NCBI GenBank assembly: GCA_035942255.1
Contig: DASZDG010000071.1
Location: 1-64,000, forward strand
DNA: 64,000 nucleotides
Direction of reading: 5' to 3'
Origin: JALZEG01 sp035942255
GTDB lineage: Bacteria; Actinomycetota; CADDZG01; WHSQ01
In this document: positions 1 through 8,419 of the stretch, piece after piece
Position numbering within the stretch: position 1 is the stretch's first letter
Layout of the letters: each line of letters opens with the position of its first letter
Made by a program: the position numbers and the translations under genes
Notes under the pieces: generated by a model
What the model was told of the DNA's origin: nothing
The model's input: the letters and a program-made list of their open reading frames with translations, nothing else
Database searches by the model: none

Positions 1-762
1 GCCTTGGGCGGCGCGGGCGATCGCCGCGACGCCCGGCCGCAGGTCCGGCGTGCCCGGCGCGATCGCCGGCACCGCCGTCAGGAGCACGAGGCCCCCGGCG
101 GCGGCCTGGGCCCACGTGACCGGCCCCAGCTGAGAGGTGACCTCGATCATCCGCCGCGCGCCGGGGAACTGGGCGCCGAGGCGGGTGCTCTCGCGCCGGA
201 GCCACCGCAGCGGCAGGGCGGCGAGGCCGAAGGCGCCCTGAGCGATGCGGCTGTACTCGACCCGGAGCCTCTTGCGCGCCCGGAACAGCAGCTGCTCGAA
301 GGCGGGGATCGTCAGGCCGAGGAACGAGGCAGCCTCGGACGACTCCCAGTCCTGGAGGTACCGGAGGGAGACGGCCACGCGCTGGCGGTCGGGGAGGTTC
401 TGGAGGACCTGGGCGAGCAGCATCCCGTCCTCGCACCCCGGCATCTCCTTGGCCGGGACGGTGTCGTCGTCCGGCTCCCATGCGACCTCGCGGCTGCGCT
501 TGCGCCCGGAGTCGACCATGAGGTTCGTCGCGATCGTCTTCAGCCACGGCCACAGCGGCCTCGAGCTGTCGAATGTGGCGAGCTTGTCGAGGGCGCGCAG
601 CAGCGTCTCCTGCGCGATGTCCTCCGCGAGCGCCCGGTCGCCGCTCTTGCGGACGATCAGGCGGACCAGGCGCGGGTAGAAGCGCCGGTACAGGAAGCCG
701 AACGCCTCCTGGTCCGCCGCGAGCGCGCCTTCGACGAGCGCGCCGTCAGTCAACTCCGTCAT
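1..762 (-). CDS. ECF-type RNA polymerase sigma factor, C-terminus beyond window
   Basis: Reading leftward from an ATG at 762, 254 codons stay open to the window edge, so the 3' end is missing. Region 2 is recognisable at residues 17-57 (DQEAFGFLYRRFYPRLV, then AEDIAQETLLRAL). Region 4 lies around 118-170 (QNLPDRQRVAVSLRYLQDW, then ASFLGLTIPAFEQLLFRARKRL). Past region 4 is an extension with a hydrophobic stretch (GGLVLLTAVPAIAPG), so a membrane-anchored tail is possible. An in-frame ATG at 774 is an alternative start; neither has a strong ribosome site. It is divergent from the two-component pair starting at 953, with about 190 bases between. Family is secure; target genes are unknown. Confidence 0.88.
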   Translation of the reverse strand, partial: MTELTDGALVEGALAADQEAFGFLYRRFYPRLVRLIVRKSGDRALAEDIAQETLLRALDKLATFDSSRPLWPWLKTIATNLMVDSGRKRSREVAWEPDDDTVPAKEMPGCEDGMLLAQVLQNLPDRQRVAVSLRYLQDWESSEAASFLGLTIPAFEQLLFRARKRLRVEYSRIAQGAFGLAALPLRWLRRESTRLGAQFPGARRMIEVTSQLGPVTWAQAAAGGLVLLTAVPAIAPGTPDLRPGVAAIARAAQG

Positions 763-952
763 GCCCGGATTCATTCGCCGCCTGCGTCCAGGGGCCTTGC
801 CCCACCCCGAGGCTGTCCGGCCCGAACCGGTCCGATTTCTACCAGAGCAGGGGGTTCTAGGCAAGAAATGCTTGTCCTGCTTAAGTCGGCGCCCCCGCCG
901 CGTAAGGAAGCGGCGCCGTGGGCCGTACCTCCTCCTGACGGGGGAGGTCAAC

Positions 953-2518
953 GTGATAGAGGCACCGGCAGACATCCGAATAGCGCGAGGGGCACGTCCG
1001 GCCACGGCGGCGGACGTCGCGGCTTTCCATCGATCGCTCGATCCCGCGGAGACGGCGGGCGCGATAGCCCGCGTCTTCTGCGAGGTCGCGGGGGCCGCGG
1101 CGTGCGGGGTGTGGCTGCTCGACGGCGACGACCTGTCCCCCGTCGCCGGTGCGGTCGCGGCCCCCACGGGAGAGCCCGAGCCCGTAGATGGGTTCGCCGA
1201 CCGTCCGGCCCCCGCGGCCCCCGGAGGGTGGAAGACCCTGCTCGCACGCCGCGCGACCCTGAGCCACGACGCACAGGACCTCGAGCTCGTGCCGCCCGTC
1301 CGTCTCGCCGGCGCACCGCGCGCCGTGCTCGTGCCGTTGCTGCACGAAGACCGGCCTCGCGGCCTGGCCGCCCTCGCGCCCGTGGACCCCGACGCTCCGC
1401 TGGAGGCCCTGGAGGAGCTCGGCACCGCGGCGGCGACGGCGCTGGCGCACTCGCTCGCGTTCGAGCGCCGCGGCTCGCTGCTCGCGGGGCTCGAGCGTCA
1501 GGTCGAGCGCCTCGACGTGCTCCACGACCTGAGCGGCGCGCTGACCGAACGCGGGGGGAGCTCCTCGCTCGTCGCACGGCTGAACCGGCTGCTCGACGGG
1601 CGGGGACCCGAGGTCGAGAGCCTCGCCTGGAGGAGCCGCTCGCTCGCCCAGCGCCTCGGCGGTAGCGACCTCACGCCCGAGGAGAGGGCGATGCTGCGCG
1701 ACTCCGGGAGCTGCACGACGCTCCCCGACGGCCGCATCGCGATCCCGATGCACCTCGGGCGCCGGTCGGTCGGGACGATGCGCGTCCGCGGCGCGACCTC
1801 ACGCCCGGAGGAGGTGGCGTTCCTCGAGATCCTCGCCGCCGGCGTCGCCGAGGTGGCGAACCGCATCTCGACCCGCGCCGACATGGAGGAGGCGGCACGC
1901 GGCCGCGAGCTCGCGCAGGAGCGGGACCGCATCGCCGCCGACCTGCACGACACCGCGGGGCAGCTGTTCGTCGCGATCCAGCTGCTTGCCCGGCGCGAAG
2001 CAGAGAAGCTGTCGCCGGATTCCCACTGGGCGGAGCGCTTCCGGCGGCTCGCCGAGCTCGCCGACCAGGGGAAGTGGGAGATCGACCAGGCGATCGACGC
2101 CCTCGCGTTCTTCCCCGCGGCTCGCCGCGGGCTCGTCCCCGCGATCAAGTCGCTCGCGACCTCTTTCGGCGCCGACAGCGGGCTCGACGTCATCGTCGAC
2201 GTCACGGGCCGTCCGGCGCGGCTCCCCGCCAAGGCCGAGCGCGCGCTCTACCGCGTCGTGCACGAGTCGCTCGCGAACGCCTGGCGCCACGCCCGGTGCA
2301 GCGTCGTCCGAGTGGCGCTCTCATTCGACAAGGCGAACGTCGTCCTGTCGGTCACCGACGACGGGATGGGCCTCACGGCGTCGATCCCCGACCGCGGCCG
2401 CGTCGGGACGAACAGCATGCGCCGCGCCATCACCGACGTCGGCGGGACGTTCCGCATCCGCAACGCGCGGCCGCGCGGCGTCGTCGTCGAGGCCGAGATC
2501 CCGCGCGAGCGCCGGTGA
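953..2518 (+). CDS. NarL-type sensor histidine kinase with GAF-like N-terminal region
   Basis: A 521-residue kinase of the HisKA_3 family. The start is GTG at 953 because GGGGGAGG sits six bases upstream; the frame stays open further upstream but without a signal there. Residues about 10-300 look like one or two GAF-like sensory regions, with no membrane segment, so a cytosolic sensor is inferred. The phospho-acceptor motif ERDRIAADLHDTAGQLF lies near residue 325. The HATPase N-box (ALYRVVHESLANAWRHA) is near 432 and the DDGMGL G1 box near 468. The stop overlaps the regulator start at 2515, so the two are translationally coupled partners. The signal is not deducible. Confidence 0.9.
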   Translation: MIEAPADIRIARGARPATAADVAAFHRSLDPAETAGAIARVFCEVAGAAACGVWLLDGDDLSPVAGAVAAPTGEPEPVDGFADRPAPAAPGGWKTLLARRATLSHDAQDLELVPPVRLAGAPRAVLVPLLHEDRPRGLAALAPVDPDAPLEALEELGTAAATALAHSLAFERRGSLLAGLERQVERLDVLHDLSGALTERGGSSSLVARLNRLLDGRGPEVESLAWRSRSLAQRLGGSDLTPEERAMLRDSGSCTTLPDGRIAIPMHLGRRSVGTMRVRGATSRPEEVAFLEILAAGVAEVANRISTRADMEEAARGRELAQERDRIAADLHDTAGQLFVAIQLLARREAEKLSPDSHWAERFRRLAELADQGKWEIDQAIDALAFFPAARRGLVPAIKSLATSFGADSGLDVIVDVTGRPARLPAKAERALYRVVHESLANAWRHARCSVVRVALSFDKANVVLSVTDDGMGLTASIPDRGRVGTNSMRRAITDVGGTFRIRNARPRGVVVEAEIPRERR

Positions 2519-3144
2519 TCAGGATCCTCGTCGTCGACGACCACCCGGTCGTCCGCGAAGGCCTCGTCGCGCTCCTCGGTGACGAGCCGGACTTCGTCGT
2601 CACGGGCCAGGCGACGACCGCCGGAGAGGGGCTCGCCGAGGCGGTGCGCCTGCGGCCCGACGTGGTCGTTATGGACGTCCGCCTGCCCGACCGCACCGGC
2701 GTCGAGGTCTGCGGCGACCTCGCGCGCCAGATCCCCTCGGTGCGCGTCGTGATGCTCACGAGCTTCCCCAACGACGGCGTGATGATGGCGTCGTTCGCCG
2801 CGGGGGCCCGGGGCTTCGTCCTGAAGGAGTCCCAGCCGGCGATCATCCGGCAGGCCGTGCGGACGGTGTCGGAGGGCGGGACGTACGCCGACCCGAAGGT
2901 CGCCGGCAAGCTCGTCGCCCTCGCGACCAGAGGCCGCCGCGCGAAGGGCCCGTTCGACCTCACCGTCCAGGAGATGCGGGTGCTCGAGCTCCTGCCCCGG
3001 GGCCTCACGAACAACGAGATCGGCGAGCGGCTCGGGATCGGCGAGAACACCGTCAAGACCCATCTCCGGAACCTCATGAGGAAGCTCGACGCCCGCGACC
3101 GCGTGGAGGCCGCGGCGATCGCGATGCGTGAAGGGCTGGCCTGA
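2515..3144 (+). CDS. NarL/LuxR-family response regulator
   Basis: A 209-residue regulator beginning at a GTG that overlaps the kinase TGA by four bases. The receiver domain (1-120) shows the acidic pair in ILVVDDHP, the phospho-acceptor Asp in VVVMDVRLPD, a Thr in VVMLTSF and the Lys in GFVLKES. The C-terminal LuxR helix-turn-helix (about 145-205) has LTNNEIGERLGIGENTVKTHL. It should be phosphorylated by the preceding kinase and bind DNA. The Liv-type locus that follows on the same strand is a plausible target, but that is inference from order only. Confidence 0.93.
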   Translation: MIRILVVDDHPVVREGLVALLGDEPDFVVTGQATTAGEGLAEAVRLRPDVVVMDVRLPDRTGVEVCGDLARQIPSVRVVMLTSFPNDGVMMASFAAGARGFVLKESQPAIIRQAVRTVSEGGTYADPKVAGKLVALATRGRRAKGPFDLTVQEMRVLELLPRGLTNNEIGERLGIGENTVKTHLRNLMRKLDARDRVEAAAIAMREGLA

Positions 3145-3509
3145 GAAGAAAACCGCGCGCGGAGCGTAAGGGAACGCGGCCCTCGCCCGTATCCCGGGCA
3201 ACGCGCCGAGACGCTCCGCGACGAAAACACCGTTTCGTCCGGTTTGCAGGGTGAGATCGCCCGCCTGCACGGGTGATGCCTCACCCCTACGGGTGAAGGA
3301 ACGCTCTCGGCAGCAAGGGAACCGGAGTCATGGCGGCACACGCCGTGACCACAGGGGTGGAAAGGGGTGATGGGACAGAGCGACAGCAGCGGGCAGGCCA
3401 TCTCTTTTCCCCAGAGCTGAGATGGCGAACACGCAACACACGCGACACGCGCAACAACCACCGGGTCACTAGTCCCGGTGGCAGCGGGCAGAGAGATTAG
3501 GAGAACAAC
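3145..3509 (+). other. Gene-free 365-base leader with hairpins and GGGTGA repeats
   Basis: No convincing gene. A 7-bp inverted repeat with a 6-base loop spans 3220-3239 (GACGAAA/TTTCGTC). GGGTGA occurs at 3249, 3271, 3291 and 3365. The copies at 3271 and 3291 can each pair with the single TCACCC at 3281-3286, so two mutually exclusive 6-bp hairpins are possible. Downstream are GGGAACC (3318-3324), GGGGTGG/GGGGTGA (3354-3370) and CGACAGC (3381-3387). Their order faintly recalls the c-di-AMP (ydaO-type) riboswitch, but the rest of that consensus is not visible. A regulated 5' leader for the exported protein at 3510 is possible. Confidence 0.35.
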
Positions 3510-4094
3510 TTGAAGAAGAAGCTCATCGCTTTGGTCGCCGCCGTCGTGGCGATCGTTCCGTTCATGTCCGCCCCTGCCTCGGCGCAGTCGGGCGGCGCCC
3601 TCGCCTTCGAGTGCACGGCGCAGCTCGGCTCGTTCCCGAGCCCCGGCTCCGGCGGCACGTGCAAGGGCCTCGTAGAGCCCCTCGGCGTCGCGGCCGGCGC
3701 CGCCGCAGGCGTCAGCGACCAGGGCCCGTACGTGCTCGTCGGCCCCGGTGACTTCGAGGCGTCGTTCGGCTACGCCGAGGCGTGCGTCGCGAACGAGCCT
3801 CCCGCGATCGGCACCGCGACCGGCAGGGCAACGATCACCGGCATGCCCGCGATCCACAAGGGCGAGCTCACGACCGCCAGCGGATCGCTCGGGTTCTCGT
3901 GGACCCGCGTGGGCCTCACCGCGGCCATCACGCTCGACGACGTCTCGCTGACGTTCGCGAACGGCGGCTTGGCCCGACCGGCGCTCGGCGTCGCGGTGGC
4001 GGGCTTCGCGCCGGTCATCGGCCCGGGCAACACGTGCCCGAGCGGCGGACCGCTCACGGCTGAGGTCGCCGGCGTCGCGGCCTTCGGCGGCTAG
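3510..4094 (+). CDS. Exported protein of unknown function
   Basis: 194 residues from a TTG start with TAGGAG upstream. The N-terminus is a textbook Sec signal: MKKK, a hydrophobic core, then APASAQ as the probable cleavage region near residue 26. The mature part is rich in Gly, Ala, Ser and small residues and carries a few cysteines (FECTAQ, GGTCKG, EACVANE, GNTCPS), suggesting disulfides outside the cell. No domain is recognised. It is the first of several exported proteins in the Liv-type locus and is separated from the response regulator by the structured leader. Confidence 0.8.
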   Translation: MKKKLIALVAAVVAIVPFMSAPASAQSGGALAFECTAQLGSFPSPGSGGTCKGLVEPLGVAAGAAAGVSDQGPYVLVGPGDFEASFGYAEACVANEPPAIGTATGRATITGMPAIHKGELTTASGSLGFSWTRVGLTAAITLDDVSLTFANGGLARPALGVAVAGFAPVIGPGNTCPSGGPLTAEVAGVAAFGG

Positions 4095-4200
4095 CACCAA
4101 CGATGCACAGGGTGACGTCGGGGGTGGAACTTAGCGGGACCGCCCCCGACGCCCCCCGCATTCTCATCCTATTGGGCGAAGAGACGACGGAGGCAGGGTG

Positions 4201-6885
4201 ATGAGAGACCGAACGAAGGTCGTGAGGCGAGGCCTCGCAGCCGCGGTCACCGCGCTGTGTGCCCTCGCCGCGCTCGCGCCCGTGGCGGCGGGCAAGCCGG
4301 GCGGGAGCGCGGACCGCTCCGGACTGGTGATCCTCGGCAGGATGGAGCAGCCGCCGATCGATTCCGTGCAGCAGGGCCAGATCGTGCAGCTCGACCCCGC
4401 GCGCAAGAAGCTCTTCTACGTCTACATGAACGACACCGACGGCCTCGCGGCGTGGCTCGTCGAGTACGACCTCAGGACCCCCGTCCCCTCGATGGTGCGC
4501 AGCGGCAGGATCGGAGGCGGCGGCGAGATCCCGGCCCCCTCCCCCTACTCGACCGCGCTCGACAGCGCGCGGCAGCGCCTGCTCTTCCTGCGCCCGAACC
4601 AGGCCGGCGAGAACACGATCCTCGTGGTCGACACCAAGCGCTTCGAGCCGAAGGCGACCTGGAGCCTTACCAGGTCGCTGCCCGGATTCTTCCCGATGGG
4701 CATGACCTACTCGGCCCGCGACGACAAGGTCTACGTCGTCGGCGAGATGTCGCAGTCGCTCGTCGTGGCGAACAGCGGCAGCGGCCAGAAGGTCCTCGGC
4801 CCCGGCACGTCGATCGTCGCGCTCGACGGAAAGACCGGTGCGTTCTCGTGGGCGACGCCGCTCCCCGAGTGCCAGCAGGCGCTCTACACGCTCGGCGTCG
4901 GCGCGCTGGTAGCCCGCAGCGCGAACCGGCCCGCGCTGCACGTCGCGTGCTCGACCGGAGGCTCCGGCGCGGGCGACGCGTTCCCGGGCCAGGCCGGCCT
5001 CATCCGCGTGACCGTCGACCCGAAGGCCAGCGCGGGGGACGCGCTCGGCTTCCAGCGCGAGTTCTTCCCGATCTCGGGCTCCTACTTCTCGGGCGCGTTC
5101 CGCGGCATCGCGGCGTTCGACCCCAAGACCGACCGCTTCTTCCTCCAGAGCCTGGCGCGCTCCACCCCGGGAGCCTGGGTCTTCGACGGTCGGCTCTCCG
5201 CGTGGGTCGGGTTCATCACGGCCCCCGACTCCCGCAACTACTGGACCGGGTTGAACACCGGCACCGGCAAGTTCTACATGGGCAGCCCGGGCTCGAACGG
5301 CGAGGTCCAGGACTCGTACCTGCTCGTCGCCGACGGCCGTGCAACGCCGGTCCCCCAGGGGGGCCTCGCGAAGCTGACCGTGAGCGGCTTCATGCCCACG
5401 GACCCGTCGACGAACCGGGTGTTCGTGCCTACGCTCGACCGCGGGCGCTCCGGCTACTACCACTGGACCGTCGTCCGCGACGACACCCCGCAGGCCGAGC
5501 CCCTCAGGCCCCCGGACTACGACGCGCTGACGAGCGACATCGAGGAGACCGACAAGACCGTCACGAACTTCTCGGGCGGGGTGAACGGCTACGGAGCACG
5601 CGCCGTCCTCGTCGGCGGCTACCGCGGGGCCCTCAACTTCGCCGGCCAGTACGTGACGGTCTCGCAGCTCCGGCAGGGCGACCGCGGGCTGACTGCCGCA
5701 CGGGTCCCGTCGCTCGACCTCCGTCCGGTCGGTGCCTCCGCGACCGCGCAGGCGCTCGTGGAAGACAGCAGCACCGAGGCCGAGCTGAAAGAAGGCGCGG
5801 GCGCCGAGTGGCCGTGGACACCGGCCAGCTGCCTCGACGGCAGTGGCGACGTCGTCGAGGGCTCGGGCGGCGGGTCCGGCGGCGAGGCCACCGTCCGCTG
5901 CGACCTCGCGAAGTCGACCGTGACCGCGGAGTCCGCCTTCGGCGCCGTCTCCGGGGAGGGCTTCAGGATCGGCCGCTCGACGTTCTCCGCGGCGGCCCGG
6001 CGCGACCTCGAGCTCGGGGTCGTCACGACCAGCACCGCGACAGTCCGGGGCGTCGACCTCGCACCCCCGGCCGGCGGCAGCGTCTCCATCGGAGAGATCG
6101 TCGCGACCGCCACCACCAGCGCGCACGGCCGGCCCGGCACCGCGAAGGCGAAGTGGGAGCGGACGCTCTCCGGCGTCGTCGTGCGAGATGCCGAGGGCAA
6201 GGTCGTGCAGCGCATCGGCGAGTGCACGAGCACGGTCGAGGAAGACCAGTGCCCGGGCCTCGCACGTCGGATCAACTCGGTGCTCGGCACCCGGATGCAG
6301 GTCGACTTCTTCAAGCCCGACGTCGTGCGCACCCCGAAGGGCGCGTTCGCCGGCATCCAGCAGACCGACGGCCAGTACTTCAACGGGCGGACGGTCAACG
6401 GCCAGGGGACGAGCTTCACTAGCGAGAGCGGGAGCCGCGCGGTCCCCGCCCTGCAGCTGACGGTCTTCAACGACTCGGTCGAGCGCTCGCGTCTGCTCCT
6501 GCAGCTCGCGTCGATCCAGACGAACTCGATCTATACGATCGCCCCGGAGACCCTCTACGAGGCGAACCCGCCCATCCCGGTCACGAAGGAGCCGGCGGCG
6601 GACTCCGCCGCGTCCACCTCCACCGGCACGACCTCGACCACCGGCGTCACGACCGGCACGAGTGACGTCGCGCCGCTCGCGTCCTCCGACACCTCGGTGC
6701 CGTCGGACGTCGCGGCCCCCGTCGCGATGCCGGTCGAGGACGTCCCCGGAGTCCTTGCGTTCTTCGCCCGCGGCCCCGTCGAGGGCGTGATGGTCGCAGC
6801 GATCTGGATCCTGTTCGGCTGCGCGGGCGGCGCCGTGCTGAAGCGGCGCGCCCTGCTCGAGGTACTGAAAGGAAAGGCGTCTTGA
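4201..6885 (+). CDS. Large exported, C-terminally membrane-anchored protein of unknown function
   Basis: 894 residues. ATG 4201 is preferred over GTG 4198 because GGAGG lies seven bases before it. A signal peptide (residues 1-30, ending APVAAGKPGG) and a single C-terminal hydrophobic helix near residue 868 (GVMVAAIWILFGCAGGAVL), followed by KRR, place the bulk outside the cell. The first ~400 residues have repeated motifs with aromatic and Gly-Asp turns resembling a beta-propeller, but no family is recognised. A Thr/Ser-rich spacer (TSTGTTSTTGVTTGTS) precedes the anchor. Its TGA overlaps the TTG start of the substrate-binding protein, so it is co-translated with the transporter and may assist it. 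Confidence 0.78.
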   Translation: MRDRTKVVRRGLAAAVTALCALAALAPVAAGKPGGSADRSGLVILGRMEQPPIDSVQQGQIVQLDPARKKLFYVYMNDTDGLAAWLVEYDLRTPVPSMVRSGRIGGGGEIPAPSPYSTALDSARQRLLFLRPNQAGENTILVVDTKRFEPKATWSLTRSLPGFFPMGMTYSARDDKVYVVGEMSQSLVVANSGSGQKVLGPGTSIVALDGKTGAFSWATPLPECQQALYTLGVGALVARSANRPALHVACSTGGSGAGDAFPGQAGLIRVTVDPKASAGDALGFQREFFPISGSYFSGAFRGIAAFDPKTDRFFLQSLARSTPGAWVFDGRLSAWVGFITAPDSRNYWTGLNTGTGKFYMGSPGSNGEVQDSYLLVADGRATPVPQGGLAKLTVSGFMPTDPSTNRVFVPTLDRGRSGYYHWTVVRDDTPQAEPLRPPDYDALTSDIEETDKTVTNFSGGVNGYGARAVLVGGYRGALNFAGQYVTVSQLRQGDRGLTAARVPSLDLRPVGASATAQALVEDSSTEAELKEGAGAEWPWTPASCLDGSGDVVEGSGGGSGGEATVRCDLAKSTVTAESAFGAVSGEGFRIGRSTFSAAARRDLELGVVTTSTATVRGVDLAPPAGGSVSIGEIVATATTSAHGRPGTAKAKWERTLSGVVVRDAEGKVVQRIGECTSTVEEDQCPGLARRINSVLGTRMQVDFFKPDVVRTPKGAFAGIQQTDGQYFNGRTVNGQGTSFTSESGSRAVPALQLTVFNDSVERSRLLLQLASIQTNSIYTIAPETLYEANPPIPVTKEPAADSAASTSTGTTSTTGVTTGTSDVAPLASSDTSVPSDVAAPVAMPVEDVPGVLAFFARGPVEGVMVAAIWILFGCAGGAVLKRRALLEVLKGKAS

Positions 6886-8417
6886 ATACCGCAGGGGGGC
6901 CCGCGAAGGGCATCGGCGCGCTCGCCGGCTGGAAGCTCACCGCCGCGTTCGTCGCAGGCACGCTCGTGGGCGCGGTCTCTGCGGTCCAGATGGTGCCGAA
7001 CTTCAAGGGCACGAACGCCGACGGTGCGGTCGCGCTCGACGGCTCCGGCGGCACGACGATCGACGGCGTGAGCGGTGACGCCGCCGCGTCGGGCAAGGCC
7101 GGTGGCGCGAAGGGCGGCACGACCTCCACCTCGGGCGGCGGGACCGCCGGCGGCGCGGCCGCAAGCAGTGGTGGCGGCGGGGTCCTCCCGCCGGGCCGCG
7201 CGGGGCTCGACTGCGCGCCGGGCAAGAACGGCGGCGCGACGGACGAGGGCGTTACCGGCACCGAGATCAAGCTCGCGACGACGGTCGCCGAGTCGGGCCC
7301 GGGGGCCGCGTTCCTCGGCGAGGTCCGCTTCGGTATGGAGGCCATCGCCGCCAAGGTCAACGCCGCCGGGGGCATCTGCGGGCGCAAGCTGTCGATCGAG
7401 TACCGCGACGACGCGTGGGACGCGCAGAAGGGCGCGCAGTACCTCCGCAACTTCATCGAGGAGGGCGTGTTCGCGTTCCCGGTCGCCCCGTCGTCCGAGG
7501 GCCTGCGCGTGGTCATCGACTCCGGTGACATCGACGCCGCGCACATCCCCGTCGTCGGAACGGACGGGATGCTCCAGAACCAGTACACGAAGCCGGACGG
7601 CTCCGCGCAGCCGTGGGTGTGGCCCGTCGCAGCGGCCACCGTGTCGTCCGCGCGGATCATGGTGCAGGAGGCGTACAAGCGGGGCGCCCGCGACTTCTCG
7701 ATCGTCTTCGACAAGAACTACCGGTTCGGCGTCGAGGCCGCGGAGGCGTTCAACGACGAGGTCAAGCGGCTCACCGGCAAGCCCGTCCCCGGCTACAACT
7801 CGCAATACACGTGCCGCGAGCAGTTCTGCGGGATCATCGGCGCCCAGTCGAGCTACCCCGGCGACGTCGCGACGTTCGAGGAAGGCGACTTCGTCGCGCT
7901 GTTCGTCGAGCCGGCGACGGGCCTCGCGTGGATGAACGACCCGAACACGAAGAAGCCGTCGGACGTGAAGTACGGCTACGGCGGCGCCCAGCCCCTGTTC
8001 ACGCGTGAGTTCGCCGAGAACTGCAAGTCCAAGTGCGACCAGATGCGCGTCTGGACGGGCTTCAAGCCACCGATCGAGGACTACGCGAACGACCCGATGG
8101 TCAAGCAGTACGTCGAGGACCTGAAGAGGACGAAGCCCGACGCGGACGAGTTCAACGCATTCACCGAGGGCGGCTACATCGGCATGATGCTGCTCGTCGA
8201 GGCGCTGAAGGTAGTGGGGCCGGACCTGACCCGCGAGCGCCTGAAGGCCGCTCTCGACCACACGCTGCTGAAGACCGGCCTCTCGATCCAGCCGGGGCTC
8301 CGGTTCACGCCGACCTCGCGGTTCGCGAACACGACCATGCAGGCGTTCACGATCCAGTACAAGGGGACGTTCGGCGGCTGGAGGGCGGGCCCGATCGTGC
8401 GGGACCCGAACCCCTAG
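6882..8417 (+). CDS. Branched-chain-amino-acid-type ABC substrate-binding protein (periplasmic-binding-protein type 1 fold)
   Basis: 511 residues from TTG 6882, with AAAGGAAAGG just upstream. Unusually it has no lipobox. An uncleaved-looking N-terminal helix (WKLTAAFVAGTLVGAVSAV, residues about 16-35) and a long Gly/Ser-rich tether (about 65-105) precede the binding domain. That domain starts near residue 120 (TGTEIKLATTVAESGPGAAF) and runs to the end; it resembles LivK/Peripla_BP_6. Extra cysteines (YTCREQFCG, NCKSKCDQ) suggest disulfides. The fused permease/ATPase gene follows three bases after its stop. The ligand cannot be read from sequence; this family also binds amides, urea and aromatic acids. 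Confidence 0.86.
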   Translation: MNTAGGPAKGIGALAGWKLTAAFVAGTLVGAVSAVQMVPNFKGTNADGAVALDGSGGTTIDGVSGDAAASGKAGGAKGGTTSTSGGGTAGGAAASSGGGGVLPPGRAGLDCAPGKNGGATDEGVTGTEIKLATTVAESGPGAAFLGEVRFGMEAIAAKVNAAGGICGRKLSIEYRDDAWDAQKGAQYLRNFIEEGVFAFPVAPSSEGLRVVIDSGDIDAAHIPVVGTDGMLQNQYTKPDGSAQPWVWPVAAATVSSARIMVQEAYKRGARDFSIVFDKNYRFGVEAAEAFNDEVKRLTGKPVPGYNSQYTCREQFCGIIGAQSSYPGDVATFEEGDFVALFVEPATGLAWMNDPNTKKPSDVKYGYGGAQPLFTREFAENCKSKCDQMRVWTGFKPPIEDYANDPMVKQYVEDLKRTKPDADEFNAFTEGGYIGMMLLVEALKVVGPDLTRERLKAALDHTLLKTGLSIQPGLRFTPTSRFANTTMQAFTIQYKGTFGGWRAGPIVRDPNP

Positions 8418-8419
8418 GG

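Noticed and set aside
4..1665. Long plus-strand open frame of 553 codons overlapping the sigma factor and kinase
   Set aside because: It is Arg/Pro/Gly-rich and lies antisense to a clear sigma factor and out of frame with the kinase; high G+C makes such frames common.
3330..3500. A 56-codon open frame in the leader before 3510
   Set aside because: No usable ribosome site and a repetitive Arg/Thr/Asn composition (from ACACGC-like repeats); more likely untranslated leader.
4054..6126. A 690-codon minus-strand frame opposite the tethered protein
   Set aside because: Antisense shadow with Arg/Gly-rich low-complexity translation; the plus-strand protein has a signal peptide, anchor and ribosome site.
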